A stretch of 64,000 nt of DNA from Halobacillus litoralis (GTDB taxonomy: Bacteria > Bacillota > Bacilli > Bacillales > Halobacillaceae). The notes under the pieces were generated by a model that saw only the letters and a program-made list of their open reading frames with translations, had not been told where the DNA came from and did no database searches. Position 1 is the stretch's first letter. Each line of letters starts with the position of its first letter. The translations under genes were made by a program, and so were the position numbers. Shown here in pieces: positions 18,138 to 26,832 of this stretch. The DNA lies in contig NZ_WMFA01000002.1 in NCBI RefSeq assembly GCF_009856445.1, positions 62,001-126,000 on the forward strand, given 5' to 3'.

Positions 18138-18560
18138 TTATAATTTTTTCACCATCGTTACGTGAGGGATGCCGGCATCCATGAATGTGTCTGAAATGGT
18201 CACATATCCAAGAGATTCATAGAATGACTCTGCTTGCGTTTGAGCGTTCAATTTGGCTTTATCATAAGCATAATCACGGATGACTTCTTCCATAGAATCA
18301 ATGATTTGTTTACCTAACGATTGGCCCCGGTAATCCTTTAGGACACAAATTCGTTCAAGTTTTCCAAATCCATGAACAAAACGTAGTCGTGATGCGGCGA
18401 CCGGCTGTTTTCCCTCATACCCTACAAAATGGATGGCGGAATCATCAAACTCATCGATTTCTATTTCCAAAGGAACCTGTTGTTCCTCTACAAAGACAAC
18501 GCGTCTCACATAGAAAGCGTCGTCTTTCTGTTGTTTATTCTTAACTTTAATGATATCCAA
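18138..18560 (-). CDS. yjcF: GNAT acetyltransferase YjcF
   Basis: 140 residues with the GNAT acetyl-CoA loop (ICVLKDYRGQSLGKQII, residues about 71-87) and the C-terminal ESFYESLGYV strand-helix. The acceptor substrate is unknown. The start is TTG 18560, 6 bases after the yjcG stop, with AAAGGGTG upstream. Third gene of a yjcH-yjcG-yjcF unit conserved in Bacillus. Confidence 0.9.
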   Translation of the reverse strand: MDIIKVKNKQQKDDAFYVRRVVFVEEQQVPLEIEIDEFDDSAIHFVGYEGKQPVAASRLRFVHGFGKLERICVLKDYRGQSLGKQIIDSMEEVIRDYAYDKAKLNAQTQAESFYESLGYVTISDTFMDAGIPHVTMVKKL

Positions 18561-18566
18561 GGAGCA

Positions 18567-19082
18567 TCACCCTTTGCCGAGACGGAAGGTTTCGTACACA
18601 CTCCATGCTCCGTTTTCGAGTTGATAAAGCAACTGGAAGCGGTCCACTTTATCATTCAAGTCGAACTTCAGCATGCGCAGGCTGCCATATACATCAGAAA
18701 ACTCTTCATCCGAAAGTTTTTGTGCAATTGTAATATGTGGGACAAACGCGAAATCTTTTTCCTCGGGAAGTTCACCAGCGTGCAATTTGTCATTCAGTTC
18801 AAAGATCTCATCGGACGGTTCAATTTTTAAGTAAATCGTATTTGTAACGGGAGAGAAAGAGCTCACCTTGTACACGCCATACGAAAAAGGCTGTGTGTTT
18901 TTAGCAATTTCACTCAATTCAGGAATGATTCTATTTTCAATTTCTTCTTCTTCTGCTTCAAAAGCTTCTTTCATCGTGATATGTGGGGGAATCAATGCAT
19001 AGTGGGGATCGTACCGCTTGCGGTATGAATTCGCCACATCCTGTACTTTTTTTGATGGAAAAACTGCTATTCCGTATCTCAT
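18567..19082 (-). CDS. yjcG: 2H phosphoesterase / 2'-5' RNA ligase-like YjcG
   Basis: 171 residues with two H-x-T motifs, PHITMKE (about residue 34) and PHITIAQ (about 115), the catalytic histidines of the 2H superfamily. Members cleave cyclic phosphodiesters or 2'-5' bonds; the YjcG substrate is not known. The start is ATG 19082 after AGGAGGG; the longer in-frame version overlaps yjcH and lacks a ribosome site. Confidence 0.9.
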   Translation of the reverse strand: MRYGIAVFPSKKVQDVANSYRKRYDPHYALIPPHITMKEAFEAEEEEIENRIIPELSEIAKNTQPFSYGVYKVSSFSPVTNTIYLKIEPSDEIFELNDKLHAGELPEEKDFAFVPHITIAQKLSDEEFSDVYGSLRMLKFDLNDKVDRFQLLYQLENGAWSVYETFRLGKG

Positions 19083-19113
19083 TGGACTAACCCTCCTGTT
19101 TCCTTCTATATCG

Positions 19114-19842
19114 CTATTCCTTACCAAACATCTTCAATAAAGCACGTTCAAAATCCTTCTGCCAAGTGCCCCAAGTATGGTCACCGTCTAATTCATGATA
19201 CGTGTAGGCGAGTGGCTGGCGATTTAAAAAATCGCGCAGTTCACGGTTAGGTACAAGAAAATTCTTTCTTGCTCCTTCAGTCGTTTCAACATCTGTTTCA
19301 TCCAACCCAATGGTATGATAAATGGTCAAGGAAGAAAAGTCTTTGGTGGATTGCACGACCTCTTTTACATGTTCATCGACATAAGGACTCTGCATGATGA
19401 CATTGCCGAATATGTTCGGGAACTTCACCGCTGTCATCAACGCGAGCGTTCCTGCTAAAGAGTCACCGACAAGCGTGCGTCCTCTGCCCATGCAGTAACC
19501 AGGCAATTCTTCATCTAAGAAAGGGACAACTTCGCGAATGAGAAAATTCACGTAATCGCTTTGTTTCTTTCCGTCTGGATGGTATTTGTCCTGGCGGTCA
19601 TATTTGTCATTATAATGGATACCGATGAAAATAGTGTTCTCAATTTCTTGTTCTTTATGGAGCTTGTCACTCAATGTGGCCGCGCGTCCCATCGAGTAAT
19701 AATCGTTTCCATCCTGCATGATACAGAAATGGTATTTGTATAATGGAGAGAAATTCTTCGGGGTGTACACCCTTAGTGTCATTGTCTCCTCTAAGTATTG
19801 ACTATCAATGGTATATTCTGTCATGGATCCGTCTCTACCCAT
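19114..19842 (-). CDS. yjcH: Alpha/beta hydrolase, esterase family (YjcH)
   Basis: 242 residues. The nucleophile elbow G-D-S-L-A-G lies mid-protein, the N-terminal strand has the FCIMQDGNDYYS oxyanion region, and a final DGDHTW supplies the His. It is similar to enterochelin esterase/esterase D-type hydrolases; the substrate is unknown. The start is ATG 19842 with AAGGAGGTGG. First gene of the yjcH-yjcG-yjcF unit. Confidence 0.9.
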   Translation of the reverse strand: MGRDGSMTEYTIDSQYLEETMTLRVYTPKNFSPLYKYHFCIMQDGNDYYSMGRAATLSDKLHKEQEIENTIFIGIHYNDKYDRQDKYHPDGKKQSDYVNFLIREVVPFLDEELPGYCMGRGRTLVGDSLAGTLALMTAVKFPNIFGNVIMQSPYVDEHVKEVVQSTKDFSSLTIYHTIGLDETDVETTEGARKNFLVPNRELRDFLNRQPLAYTYHELDGDHTWGTWQKDFERALLKMFGKE

Positions 19843-20318
19843 TTTCCGACCACCTCCTTACAGCATGGAAAGTTCCTTTAGGCATTCCCATAAAAATTTT
19901 CGTATAAACGTTCCACTATTCATTTTATCATATAATTGTCGAAAAAGTTGAAAAGATGATAGTTGGATTTTCAGGTAAAATGTTCTTATGTAATTTAATC
20001 ATGTTTCGTTAACTAGAAGGTTTGTGGAAAACTGGATTTCGAGACTTTTACGGGTGTTAGGGACTCCGGAAAACGGTGCGCTTTCCATGGACGAGTGATG
20101 AGCCTCCTCGAGCTATGTATTAACCCCTTATCAATGGCCAGGAACCATTCATTATTTAAACGAGACATGGATTCCTTTGAGGATCCGGGGTAAGCGCTCC
20201 TGCGGAAAGCGATTCATTCTTTCGATCCCCATCCGCCCAACAACATCGTCTCTAAACGGATTCTTCCACAATCCGGAGCTTCAGTGAAGGAATGGGCCTG
20301 CTATTTAGCACGAGCTAG
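19843..20318. repeat. Gene-free stretch with a degenerate dispersed repeat
   Basis: No credible gene is seen. Between about 20034 and 20285 the bases match the repeat family of this window in worn form: TTTCGAGACTTTT, GCGCTTTCC, GAGCCTCCTCG, then GCTCCTGCGGAAAGCG and CCCATCCGCCC. The first part reads in one orientation and the second in the other. Confidence 0.6.
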
Positions 20319-20347
20319 TTGACATGGTTCGCATTTCGTAGTATATT
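20319..20347 (+). promoter_or_regulatory. Sigma-A promoter of first tRNA-Val
   Basis: TTGACA at 20319 and TATATT at 20342, spaced by 17 bases, 33 bases before the tRNA. Confidence 0.85.
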
Positions 20348-20380
20348 ATTTCTTGTCAGCAAGTTAAACTTCTTACATAC

Positions 20381-20453
20381 GATTCCGTAGCTCAGCTGGG
20401 AGAGCGCCACCTTGACAGGGTGGAGGTCGTTGGTTCGAGCCCAATCGGAATCA
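20381..20453 (+). tRNA. tRNA-Val(GAC), copy 1
   Basis: 73 bases: acceptor GATTCCG/CGGAATC, D arm AGCTCAGCTGGGAGAGC, anticodon loop TTGACAG (anticodon GAC, valine), variable loop AGGTC and T arm with GGTTCGAGCCC. CCA is not encoded. Identical to the copy at 22075. Confidence 0.97.
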
Positions 20454-20458
20454 CTAAT

Positions 20459-20496
20459 AAAAAAGAGAGCATTCATATGAATGCTCTCTTTTTTTG
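20459..20496. terminator. Terminator after tRNA-Val copy 1
   Basis: A perfect palindromic stem AAAAGAGAGCATTCAT with its complement and a T-run. Confidence 0.93.
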
Positions 20497-20553
20497 TGCC
20501 TTTTAAAATGATGGAGTTTAAAGTGGAAACGAATTAGTCTATGGGTTACTGTC

Positions 20554-20575
20554 AGGCTCGGGACGTCCCGAGCCT
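20554..20575. other. Perfect 22-bp palindrome
   Basis: The arm AGGCTCGGGAC is directly followed by its reverse complement. It lies 8 bases past the stop of the DUF2254 gene. No T-run follows on either strand, so it is either a weak terminator of that gene or a protein site. Confidence 0.6.
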
Positions 20576-20582
20576 TGTTTAA

Positions 20583-21902
20583 CTATGACTTTTGTAAACG
20601 GAAGTTTTTATTACAGGCTTCTGCTAATTTTTTCACTTCATGATTAAACCTCTTGAAGTCGAGGTTATCCAATTCCTCTACTATTACAGCATTGATAATT
20701 GTTTTTCCGAAGATCCAAACATCCTCCTGAATGGCCTGATCGTGCATGGCGGCGATTTTGTACAAAGATTCGACGACACTATTCATAACAGATATGTCAT
20801 GATAGCCATATATTTTGATTTGGTAGAAACTTTTATACAAATACTCTTCAAAGGATTTCGGTTGTGCTATTAAGCGAAGTTTCTCATCACTATCAATGTA
20901 GTAGCGGATCGGCTCATAAACAGAGGCGAGCTCTATAAGAAGAGAACCAATACGGTTTATGCAGTTGGTCGCTGTATGAGGATCGTTCAGACTTGGAGAG
21001 ATGGCTCTGACTGCAATCTCCACAAGTTTTTGGATAGAGAACTCGACATCCTGTGTATCAATCCGCTCATTGCCGATTAAGACATAGGCTGCGCATGACC
21101 CAGGGTTTTCAAGATCTCGATCTGAATCTTTCCAATAATAAAAAAGGGGCATTCCTTTTTGGATATAGTCTCCCATTAAAAAGCTTGTTTCGAGAATGAG
21201 AGAGTGGTTTTTTGCCCACTTAATAAGGGCACCGTACTGAACATTCTGAATATAACCCGATTTCTCAGCTGGAATGACCCGGGCTTTTGATTGGTCTAGC
21301 GCTTTTAGTTCGTTGTCATCCCATTCGGTGGCTGTATGATAATTTTTTTCTTCAAATGTTTTTTCAATAAGGGCAGAGGTGCTTTTTCTTATGGAGCCAA
21401 TTAAGTTATTCACTTTTAGGAAACGAGACGAATGGTGAATGAACAATATGAAGAACGCTAAACAAATAATAGAGACGATAACCGTAAAGAGGGGACTGAC
21501 CAAACCTAGGCCCGGTTCTTTACCCAATAGAAACAGGTTGATGAGAGAAAAAATAAAGCCAAAAGAAAAGACACCTAACACATGTTGAGTGACACGACTC
21601 TTCATGAAGTCTTGTAAGGTGCGTGGTGAAAACTGAGTAGTGTACGTTGTCAGTACCACCATGATGGTCGAAAAACTAATCGTGGTCATCGTTAAGATAG
21701 AGGTCACCATCGAGCCATATAACGTTTGGGCAACCGATGCCTTCGTCAAAAAGAGAGAAGGGATGTTGTTCTTATATTCTGAAATGATCCATTGATCAAT
21801 CAGAGCGGTTATCGCCACAGCAATGATTGAAAGGATACTGTATATCGTAGGGAGAAACCAAAAACTGTCTCTAATATTTATCCAAACCTTACCTTTGTTC
21901 AT
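20583..21902 (-). CDS. DUF2254 membrane protein
   Basis: 439 residues. Four hydrophobic segments lie in the first 180 residues (FLPTIYSILSIIAVAITALI, then one around TLYGSMVTSILTMTTISFSTIMVVL, and two in the 120-185 stretch), followed by a large soluble C-terminal domain with the conserved ...AVRAISPSLNDPHTATNCI motif. DUF2254 proteins are predicted inner-membrane proteins of unknown function. The start is ATG 21902 with GAGGAAG; the 24 residues further upstream lack a ribosome site. It lies alone between two identical tRNA-Val genes, opposite to them. Confidence 0.85.
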   Translation of the reverse strand: MNKGKVWINIRDSFWFLPTIYSILSIIAVAITALIDQWIISEYKNNIPSLFLTKASVAQTLYGSMVTSILTMTTISFSTIMVVLTTYTTQFSPRTLQDFMKSRVTQHVLGVFSFGFIFSLINLFLLGKEPGLGLVSPLFTVIVSIICLAFFILFIHHSSRFLKVNNLIGSIRKSTSALIEKTFEEKNYHTATEWDDNELKALDQSKARVIPAEKSGYIQNVQYGALIKWAKNHSLILETSFLMGDYIQKGMPLFYYWKDSDRDLENPGSCAAYVLIGNERIDTQDVEFSIQKLVEIAVRAISPSLNDPHTATNCINRIGSLLIELASVYEPIRYYIDSDEKLRLIAQPKSFEEYLYKSFYQIKIYGYHDISVMNSVVESLYKIAAMHDQAIQEDVWIFGKTIINAVIVEELDNLDFKRFNHEVKKLAEACNKNFRLQKS

Positions 21903-22006
21903 TGAAAAACCTACTTCCTCGTATAGTGTATGTTTCTTAGTATGACCGAATTTGGCCGGCATAAAAAGATGCATTTACGTAAACTTAAAAAACTCTTAAA
22001 ATTTTA

Positions 22007-22035
22007 TTGACACTTTATTTGTTCCGTAGTATATT
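22007..22035 (+). promoter_or_regulatory. Sigma-A promoter of second tRNA-Val
   Basis: TTGACA at 22007 and TATATT at 22030, spaced by 17 bases. The -10 neighbourhood CCGTAGTATATTATT and the TTGTCAGCAA discriminator region repeat those of copy 1. Confidence 0.85.
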
Positions 22036-22074
22036 ATTATTTGTCAGCAAAACAGCCGACAAATTTCTACATAC

Positions 22075-22147
22075 GATTCCGTAGCTCAGCTGGGAGAGCG
22101 CCACCTTGACAGGGTGGAGGTCGTTGGTTCGAGCCCAATCGGAATCA
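22075..22147 (+). tRNA. tRNA-Val(GAC), copy 2
   Basis: Identical over 73 bases to the copy at 20381, including the preceding ACATAC. Anticodon GAC. CCA is not encoded. Confidence 0.97.
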
Positions 22148-22163
22148 TCCATACTAAGTGCCG

Positions 22164-22212
22164 GAATGGCGTAGTTTCTCATCCAGGGAGAGGCTGCGTC
22201 ATTTCTTTTTTT
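22164..22212 (+). terminator. Terminator after tRNA-Val copy 2
   Basis: A 16-bp stem AATGGCGTAGTTTCTC with its wobble-rich complement, then TCTTTTTTT. Its sequence is unrelated to the terminator of copy 1. Confidence 0.8.
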
Positions 22213-22284
22213 AGGATGGAATATCTATTTACTCTCAAAAGAAAAGAGACAGATCTGTACTGTCTCTGTAATACTTCAAACCTT

Positions 22285-22947
22285 TTATACTTCGTTGAAG
22301 TTGATTGATATGATTCGGTCTGTCGATGGGTTATAGATGACCGTCCCTTCGATACTCATTGTTTCCTGAGGGGATTCCATAACAAACTTGTAAACTTCCT
22401 TCACGTTACCGTTCTGCTGGGTTTGGCTCACTTTACTGTAATCGGTAGCATTATAATTCGGGTAGGCCGATTGAGCAATCTCTAAAAGATATTTGCCCCA
22501 TTTTTCTTCTTCTAATTGAGGGTTCGGTGTGATTTCTACATTGATGACACCAAGCTCTACACTTGCACCTAGGGCTTCAAAGGCTTTTCTGTGAAGGTTG
22601 ATTTTATTTTCCGGGTAGTTAGGGACCTGGTCTACGACCGTGACTAACACGACTCTTTGATTGGTGACATTCTTCACTTTGATTGTCTGTCCGCATTGGT
22701 AAGGTGAATTCAGACCGACAGCCGCTGTCATGTATCGGTTATTCGACCATGGAATGCCACATTTGGTTACTTCTCCGCCTTCTGTCCAGCTGGCCTGGCC
22801 GCGCACCGGTTGTCTTACACTATAGCCATAGGAGTATGCTGGGTTTCTGTTGGCTTGAGGATAGGCATAGCGAGAATAAGCCTGATAGGGATTTGCCCCA
22901 TAAGGATAGCCATAACCATATGGGCCATGATTAAAATTGGCGTACAT
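22285..22947 (-). CDS. Double-psi beta-barrel plus DUF3889 protein, probable spore protein
   Basis: 220 residues in three parts: a Gly/Tyr/Pro/Ala-rich N-terminus without a signal peptide (1-50); a double-psi beta-barrel of the RlpA/expansin type (about 55-145) with the VTVVDQVPNYPENKINLHRKAFEAL segment split over this barrel; and a DUF3889 C-terminus (about 150-220). The barrel lacks an obvious catalytic pair that I can assign. A perfect sigma-K promoter upstream and the Tyr/Gly-rich N-terminus suggest a late spore-surface protein; that is inference. Confidence 0.75.
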   Translation of the reverse strand: MYANFNHGPYGYGYPYGANPYQAYSRYAYPQANRNPAYSYGYSVRQPVRGQASWTEGGEVTKCGIPWSNNRYMTAAVGLNSPYQCGQTIKVKNVTNQRVVLVTVVDQVPNYPENKINLHRKAFEALGASVELGVINVEITPNPQLEEEKWGKYLLEIAQSAYPNYNATDYSKVSQTQQNGNVKEVYKFVMESPQETMSIEGTVIYNPSTDRIISINFNEV

Positions 22948-22981
22948 TCATTTTCCCCCTGTCATTACTTTAGATCCTCAA

Positions 22982-23009
22982 TAGCCTATGTCATTTTTGG
23001 TTTTTGTGT
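22982..23009 (-). promoter_or_regulatory. Sigma-K promoter of the double-psi barrel gene
   Basis: On the minus strand AC (23009-23008), 17 bases, CATAGGCTA (22990-22982): an exact match to AC-N16/17-CATANNNTA, about 35 bases upstream of the start codon. Confidence 0.65.
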
Positions 23010-23062
23010 GAACATTCAATATGTACTCCGGTTTTCCGTTGAAACAACATATGTAAAGCAGG

Positions 23063-23551
23063 TTAATCTATGAGTACTACCCAGTGATCATCTTTTAATG
23101 CATCAGGTGGATATTTAAAGATGCTCTTATATACAGCCTTCATTTCATCGTACAGTTTTTTTGAATGGATGGTCCTTAAGTACTTGTTTGGATTGTCTTC
23201 AAATGATTGAAGCTTATCTAAATCAAGTCCTATCTTATAGGAGTAGAAGCGTTCAGGAGATCGCAAAAAAGATTTTTCTGTTGGCTCCGCATCACCCTGG
23301 GCAAGAGGGTTTTTGCTGTGAACCCTTATTCTTCTTGACATCTTGTTATCCTCCTCAAGTTCCTCACAAACGTCGTAAAATTTCATGAAGGGTGCGGCCG
23401 AATCACGATCGATATAACTGGTACGAAAACTGAACTCTACAGCTCCATGCTCACCAGATACGACACAAAAAGCCAGATATGTAACCTGATCTTTGATTCC
23501 TTGATCAATTTCTTCCTTGTTACTAAAGCAGTGACAAAAGCTTTTCCTCAT
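23063..23551 (-). CDS. Hypothetical protein, 162 aa
   Basis: A soluble-looking protein starting MRKSFCHCF. It is rich in Glu, Asp and Lys, with two N-terminal cysteines and no signal peptide or membrane segment. The ribosome site AAAGAGGGTG precedes ATG 23551. No family recognised. It lies between the double-psi barrel gene and phoA, in the same direction as the former. Confidence 0.6.
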   Translation of the reverse strand: MRKSFCHCFSNKEEIDQGIKDQVTYLAFCVVSGEHGAVEFSFRTSYIDRDSAAPFMKFYDVCEELEEDNKMSRRIRVHSKNPLAQGDAEPTEKSFLRSPERFYSYKIGLDLDKLQSFEDNPNKYLRTIHSKKLYDEMKAVYKSIFKYPPDALKDDHWVVLID

Positions 23552-23663
23552 GATTACACACCCTCTTTAATAGATTTTGACCTATTATATCACGCCTAAC
23601 CTATCATTCGGTGATAATTAACTTCCAAACCATGTACCTATTCCAATTGTCTTAATTTGTTAA

Positions 23664-23702
23664 TTAACGCTAGATTTACAGTTTTTTAACCATTGTTTCA
23701 TA
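23664..23702 (+). promoter_or_regulatory. PHO box (PhoP binding site) upstream of phoA
   Basis: Four hexamers in an exact 11-base period: TTAACG (23664), TTTACA (23675), TTAACC (23686), TTCATA (23697). This matches the Bacillus PhoP consensus of TT(A/C/T)ACA-like repeats with 5-base spacers. A -10-like TAATAT follows at 23712. Confidence 0.82.
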
Positions 23703-23753
23703 TTCTCCAAGTAATATGCGTATTGCATCGACATATAACGAGGAGGAATACAT

Positions 23754-25139
23754 TTGTTTAGTAAAAAGTATATGAAAAAATTATTGCCTGTGGCTCTATC
23801 CACATCTTTGATTCTTGGAGGGGCTGCTTTTACCTTTAACGATGAAGTTCTTGCAAAACCTAATAAAGATAAAGGAAAGGTAGAGAATATTATTTTTCTA
23901 ATTGGGGATGGTATGGGGCCTAACTACACATCCGCTTACCGTTACTTCAAGGATGATCCTGCTACTCCTTATACAGAAAACACGGCATTTGATGAACATT
24001 TAATTGGAATGCAGGAGACTTATTCCTGGGATCCGGAAGAGAGTATTACAGATTCCGCTGCTGCTGCAACTTCAATGGCAGCCGGAATTAAAACCTACAA
24101 CAATGCAATCGCGGTGGACATGCAGAAGAATGAAGTGAAAACTGCTCTTGAACTGGCGAAGGAAAAAGGAAAAGCAACAGGTCTTGTAGCTACATCTCAA
24201 GTCAATCATGCTACACCTGCATCATTCGGTGCTCACGATGAATCCCGACACAATTATAATGATATCGCCGATGATTACTTTGATGAAAAAGTGAATGGTG
24301 AACATAAAATTGACGTATTGCTTGGGGGAGGTACTTCTTATTTCGAAAGGGAGGACCGCGATCTGACCAATGACTTCCAGAAAGATGGATACAGCTACGT
24401 GGAATCTCGTGAGGAACTAATGGAAGATTCCAATGAACAAATCGTCGGTTTGTTTGCACCTAAAGGGATGGACAAAATGATCGACCGTTCTTCAGATGCT
24501 CCTTCTTTGGAGGAAATGACTTCTACCGCCCTGGAAAGGCTGAGTAAAGACAAAGATGGGTTCTTCCTCATGGTTGAAGGCAGTCAGATTGACTGGGCTG
24601 GTCATGATAATGATGTAGTAGCGGCTATGAGTGATATGCAGGATTTTGAAGCTGCCTACGAAGAAGCTATTGAGTTTGCAAAGAACAACAAGAATACATT
24701 GGTTGTTACGACAGCTGACCACTCAACAGGCGGAATGACCATGGGTCGTGATGGAGAATATCAGTGGAATCCTGAACCTTTAAAAGCTGCAGAACGTACA
24801 CCTGACTTTATGGCTTCTGAGATTGCAGAAGGTGCAGGGGTTGAAGAAACGTTACAGCAATATATTGACCTTGAATTAACAGACGATGAAGTTCAATCCG
24901 TCAAAGATGCAGCAGAAAATGGATCAGTCACGGAGATTGATAATGCCATTGAGCACATTTTTGATATTCGCTCCGGTACAGGTTGGACAACAGGCGGCCA
25001 CACAGGGGAAGATGTAATTGTTTACGGTTATGGGCCTCAGTCTCAACAATTCGCAGGACTGCATGATAACCATGAAGTTGGACAAAAGGTCATGAACTTG
25101 ATTGAGAATGGAAAGATGAAAAAGCAGGCACATAAATAA
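23754..25139 (+). CDS. phoA: Secreted alkaline phosphatase
   Basis: 461 residues. A signal peptide (about 1-34, KKLLPVALSTSLILGGAAF) is followed by the alkaline phosphatase core: FLIGDGMG (metal Asp), nucleophile Ser101 in ITDSAAAATSMAAG, GSQIDWAGHDND, TTADHSTGG and a late GGHTGEDV. It hydrolyses phosphomonoesters outside the cell to supply phosphate. The start is TTG 23754, 7 bases after GAGGAGG. The PHO box upstream indicates phosphate-starvation control by PhoP. The mature chain is notably acidic, in line with a halophile. Confidence 0.95.
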   Translation: MFSKKYMKKLLPVALSTSLILGGAAFTFNDEVLAKPNKDKGKVENIIFLIGDGMGPNYTSAYRYFKDDPATPYTENTAFDEHLIGMQETYSWDPEESITDSAAAATSMAAGIKTYNNAIAVDMQKNEVKTALELAKEKGKATGLVATSQVNHATPASFGAHDESRHNYNDIADDYFDEKVNGEHKIDVLLGGGTSYFEREDRDLTNDFQKDGYSYVESREELMEDSNEQIVGLFAPKGMDKMIDRSSDAPSLEEMTSTALERLSKDKDGFFLMVEGSQIDWAGHDNDVVAAMSDMQDFEAAYEEAIEFAKNNKNTLVVTTADHSTGGMTMGRDGEYQWNPEPLKAAERTPDFMASEIAEGAGVEETLQQYIDLELTDDEVQSVKDAAENGSVTEIDNAIEHIFDIRSGTGWTTGGHTGEDVIVYGYGPQSQQFAGLHDNHEVGQKVMNLIENGKMKKQAHK

Positions 25140-25142
25140 AGG

Positions 25143-25174
25143 AAAAAGCTTCCCTTCCATAGGGAGGCTTTTTT
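25143..25174 (+). terminator. Terminator of phoA
   Basis: AAAAGCTTCCC/GGGAGGCTTTTTT stem-loop right after the stop codon. Confidence 0.88.
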
Positions 25175-25194
25175 AGAAAAAGGAGAGAAAACCG

Positions 25195-25875
25195 TTGAAA
25201 TATATACTGCTATTCTTGAGTTTAACTATTTCCATTATCCTCACTGGTTGTTCAAACCAGGTGGCTGGAGAAGGGAATGAGTCGGAGAATCAAGCTCCAT
25301 TATTTGAAATCCCGGAACAAACGAAGTATAAAAATAATCCCCAAGCCCCTGATGATCAGGAGCTAAAGGAAGTAGGGGACCAGGCGGAGGATATGGATGG
25401 GCAGATAGCCCTTAAAGCTATTAAAGAGATGGAGAAGTATGTAGAAGTGGGAGCGGTCCAAATGGTGGTAAAGGATGTGAAAGTGCTCAATTACTCTCCA
25501 TCGCCTGACTTGGTGGATTATTTCCATGCCTTTACTCACAATGAAACCAATTTTAATTATATAAAGTTTACCGTCGCTATAAAAAATACGGGAGATCAGA
25601 AAGTGAATGTAGCGCCTGTGGAAGTCTTGAAGACGAATACCGGTGAGAAGCTGGGATTCAATGACGACTTTTATTTGGAAAAGCTGAAAGGAGAGTACGA
25701 ACCAGGCGAAACACGAGTAGGGCAAATGGGATTCGTCCTCGAACAGGATTGGGAAGAATTAGAGACTGTGATCATAGAGACCAGTGATGTTTTGGATGAG
25801 GAAGGTAATACGGTGGCAGAAGGAGAAAAAATAGAAGTAGAATGGGAAAAAACATTTAAGTTTGGCAAACAATAG
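25195..25875 (+). CDS. Lipoprotein with a DUF4352-like domain
   Basis: 226 residues. A lipoprotein signal with lipobox ILTGC at about residues 15-19 and an acidic linker precede a beta-rich domain from about 75 (GAVQMVVKDVKVL..., NYIKFTVAIKNTGDQKVNV...) resembling the immunoglobulin-like DUF4352/telokin fold. Probably anchored on the outer face of the membrane; role unknown. The start is TTG 25195 after AAAAGGAGAG. It follows the phoA terminator by 20 bases and may be partly co-expressed. Confidence 0.75.
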   Translation: MKYILLFLSLTISIILTGCSNQVAGEGNESENQAPLFEIPEQTKYKNNPQAPDDQELKEVGDQAEDMDGQIALKAIKEMEKYVEVGAVQMVVKDVKVLNYSPSPDLVDYFHAFTHNETNFNYIKFTVAIKNTGDQKVNVAPVEVLKTNTGEKLGFNDDFYLEKLKGEYEPGETRVGQMGFVLEQDWEELETVIIETSDVLDEEGNTVAEGEKIEVEWEKTFKFGKQ

Positions 25876-25885
25876 AATAGAAGAA

Positions 25886-25928
25886 ATAAGCGGTCCTCCA
25901 TCTTCTTAAGATGGAGGACCGCTTATTT
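25886..25928. terminator. Bidirectional terminator
   Basis: A perfect 19-bp-class stem (AAGCGGTCCTCCATCTT and complement, CTT loop) between convergent genes. Confidence 0.93.
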
Positions 25929-25945
25929 TTGTTGCTCATCATAGG

Positions 25946-26809
25946 TTACCCATTCACCGGTATGCCGCCATTCACGTGGATCATTTGACCTGTCACGTAA
26001 CTGGAATCATTGCTTGCTAAATAGACATAAGCAGGAGCGAGCTCATACGGTTGTCCTGGGCGGCCCATGGGGTTTGTGGAACCGAATTCCGCCACTTTTT
26101 GTTTATCAAAACTGGCAGGGATCAATGGTGTCCAAATAGGTCCAGGGGCGACGCCGTTCACACGGATGCCTTTACTTACCAATGACTTGGCTAGAGAACG
26201 CGTAAATGTCGTAATGGCTCCCTTGGTTGAAGAGTAATCAATCAATTGTTCATTGCCTTCATAGGCAGTAACTGATGATGTGTTAATGATCGTGCTTCCT
26301 TTTTGTAAGTGAGGGAGAACTGCTTTAGCAATATAGACATAGGAGAAGAAATTCACGCGAAAGGTCTTTTCAAGCTGCTGATTCGTAATAGCCATGAGGT
26401 CTTTTTGTGGAAATTGCATCGCTGCATTGTTTACAAGCACATCAATCTTTCCGAAGTCTGATTTGATCCGTTGGACGGTTTCCTCACAGAACGCTGCACT
26501 TCCGATATCTCCATTATATAGGTGACACGTGCGACCTTCCGATTCAATCAGCTGTTTGGTTTTATCAGCATCTTCCTGTTCGTTGAGGTATAACACAGCA
26601 ACATCTGCGCCTTCCTTAGCGAAATAAAGGCTTACTGCCCGTCCAATTCCACTATCTCCTCCAGTAATCACCGCTACTTTCCCTTTTAATTTTCCACTTC
26701 CTTTATAGTTTGGATCCACATATTCCGGATGCGGCTTCATTTCATGTTCAAAACCTGGCTGCCGATCCTGATGCTGCTTAGGCTGAATTTCCTTCTTTTG
26801 CTTGCTCAT
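25946..26809 (-). CDS. Short-chain dehydrogenase, general-stress type (YhxC/YdaD/YhdF-like)
   Basis: 287 residues. A hydrophilic N-terminal extension of about 40 residues (Q-, H- and P-rich) is followed by an SDR domain: [10 protein letters not shown] cofactor loop, NNAAMQ, and the catalytic Ser...Tyr-x3-Lys ([20 protein letters not shown]). The C-terminal [11 protein letters not shown] is typical of this group, whose B. subtilis members belong to the sigma-B regulon. The start is the second of two adjacent ATGs, 6 bases after AGGAGG. No sigma-B promoter was found upstream. Confidence 0.9.
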   Translation of the reverse strand: MSKQKKEIQPKQHQDRQPGFEHEMKPHPEYVDPNYKGSGKLKGKVAVITGGDSGIGRAVSLYFAKEGADVAVLYLNEQEDADKTKQLIESEGRTCHLYNGDIGSAAFCEETVQRIKSDFGKIDVLVNNAAMQFPQKDLMAITNQQLEKTFRVNFFSYVYIAKAVLPHLQKGSTIINTSSVTAYEGNEQLIDYSSTKGAITTFTRSLAKSLVSKGIRVNGVAPGPIWTPLIPASFDKQKVAEFGSTNPMGRPGQPYELAPAYVYLASNDSSYVTGQMIHVNGGIPVNG

Positions 26810-26832
26810 CATACTCCTCCTGTATGTAAAAT

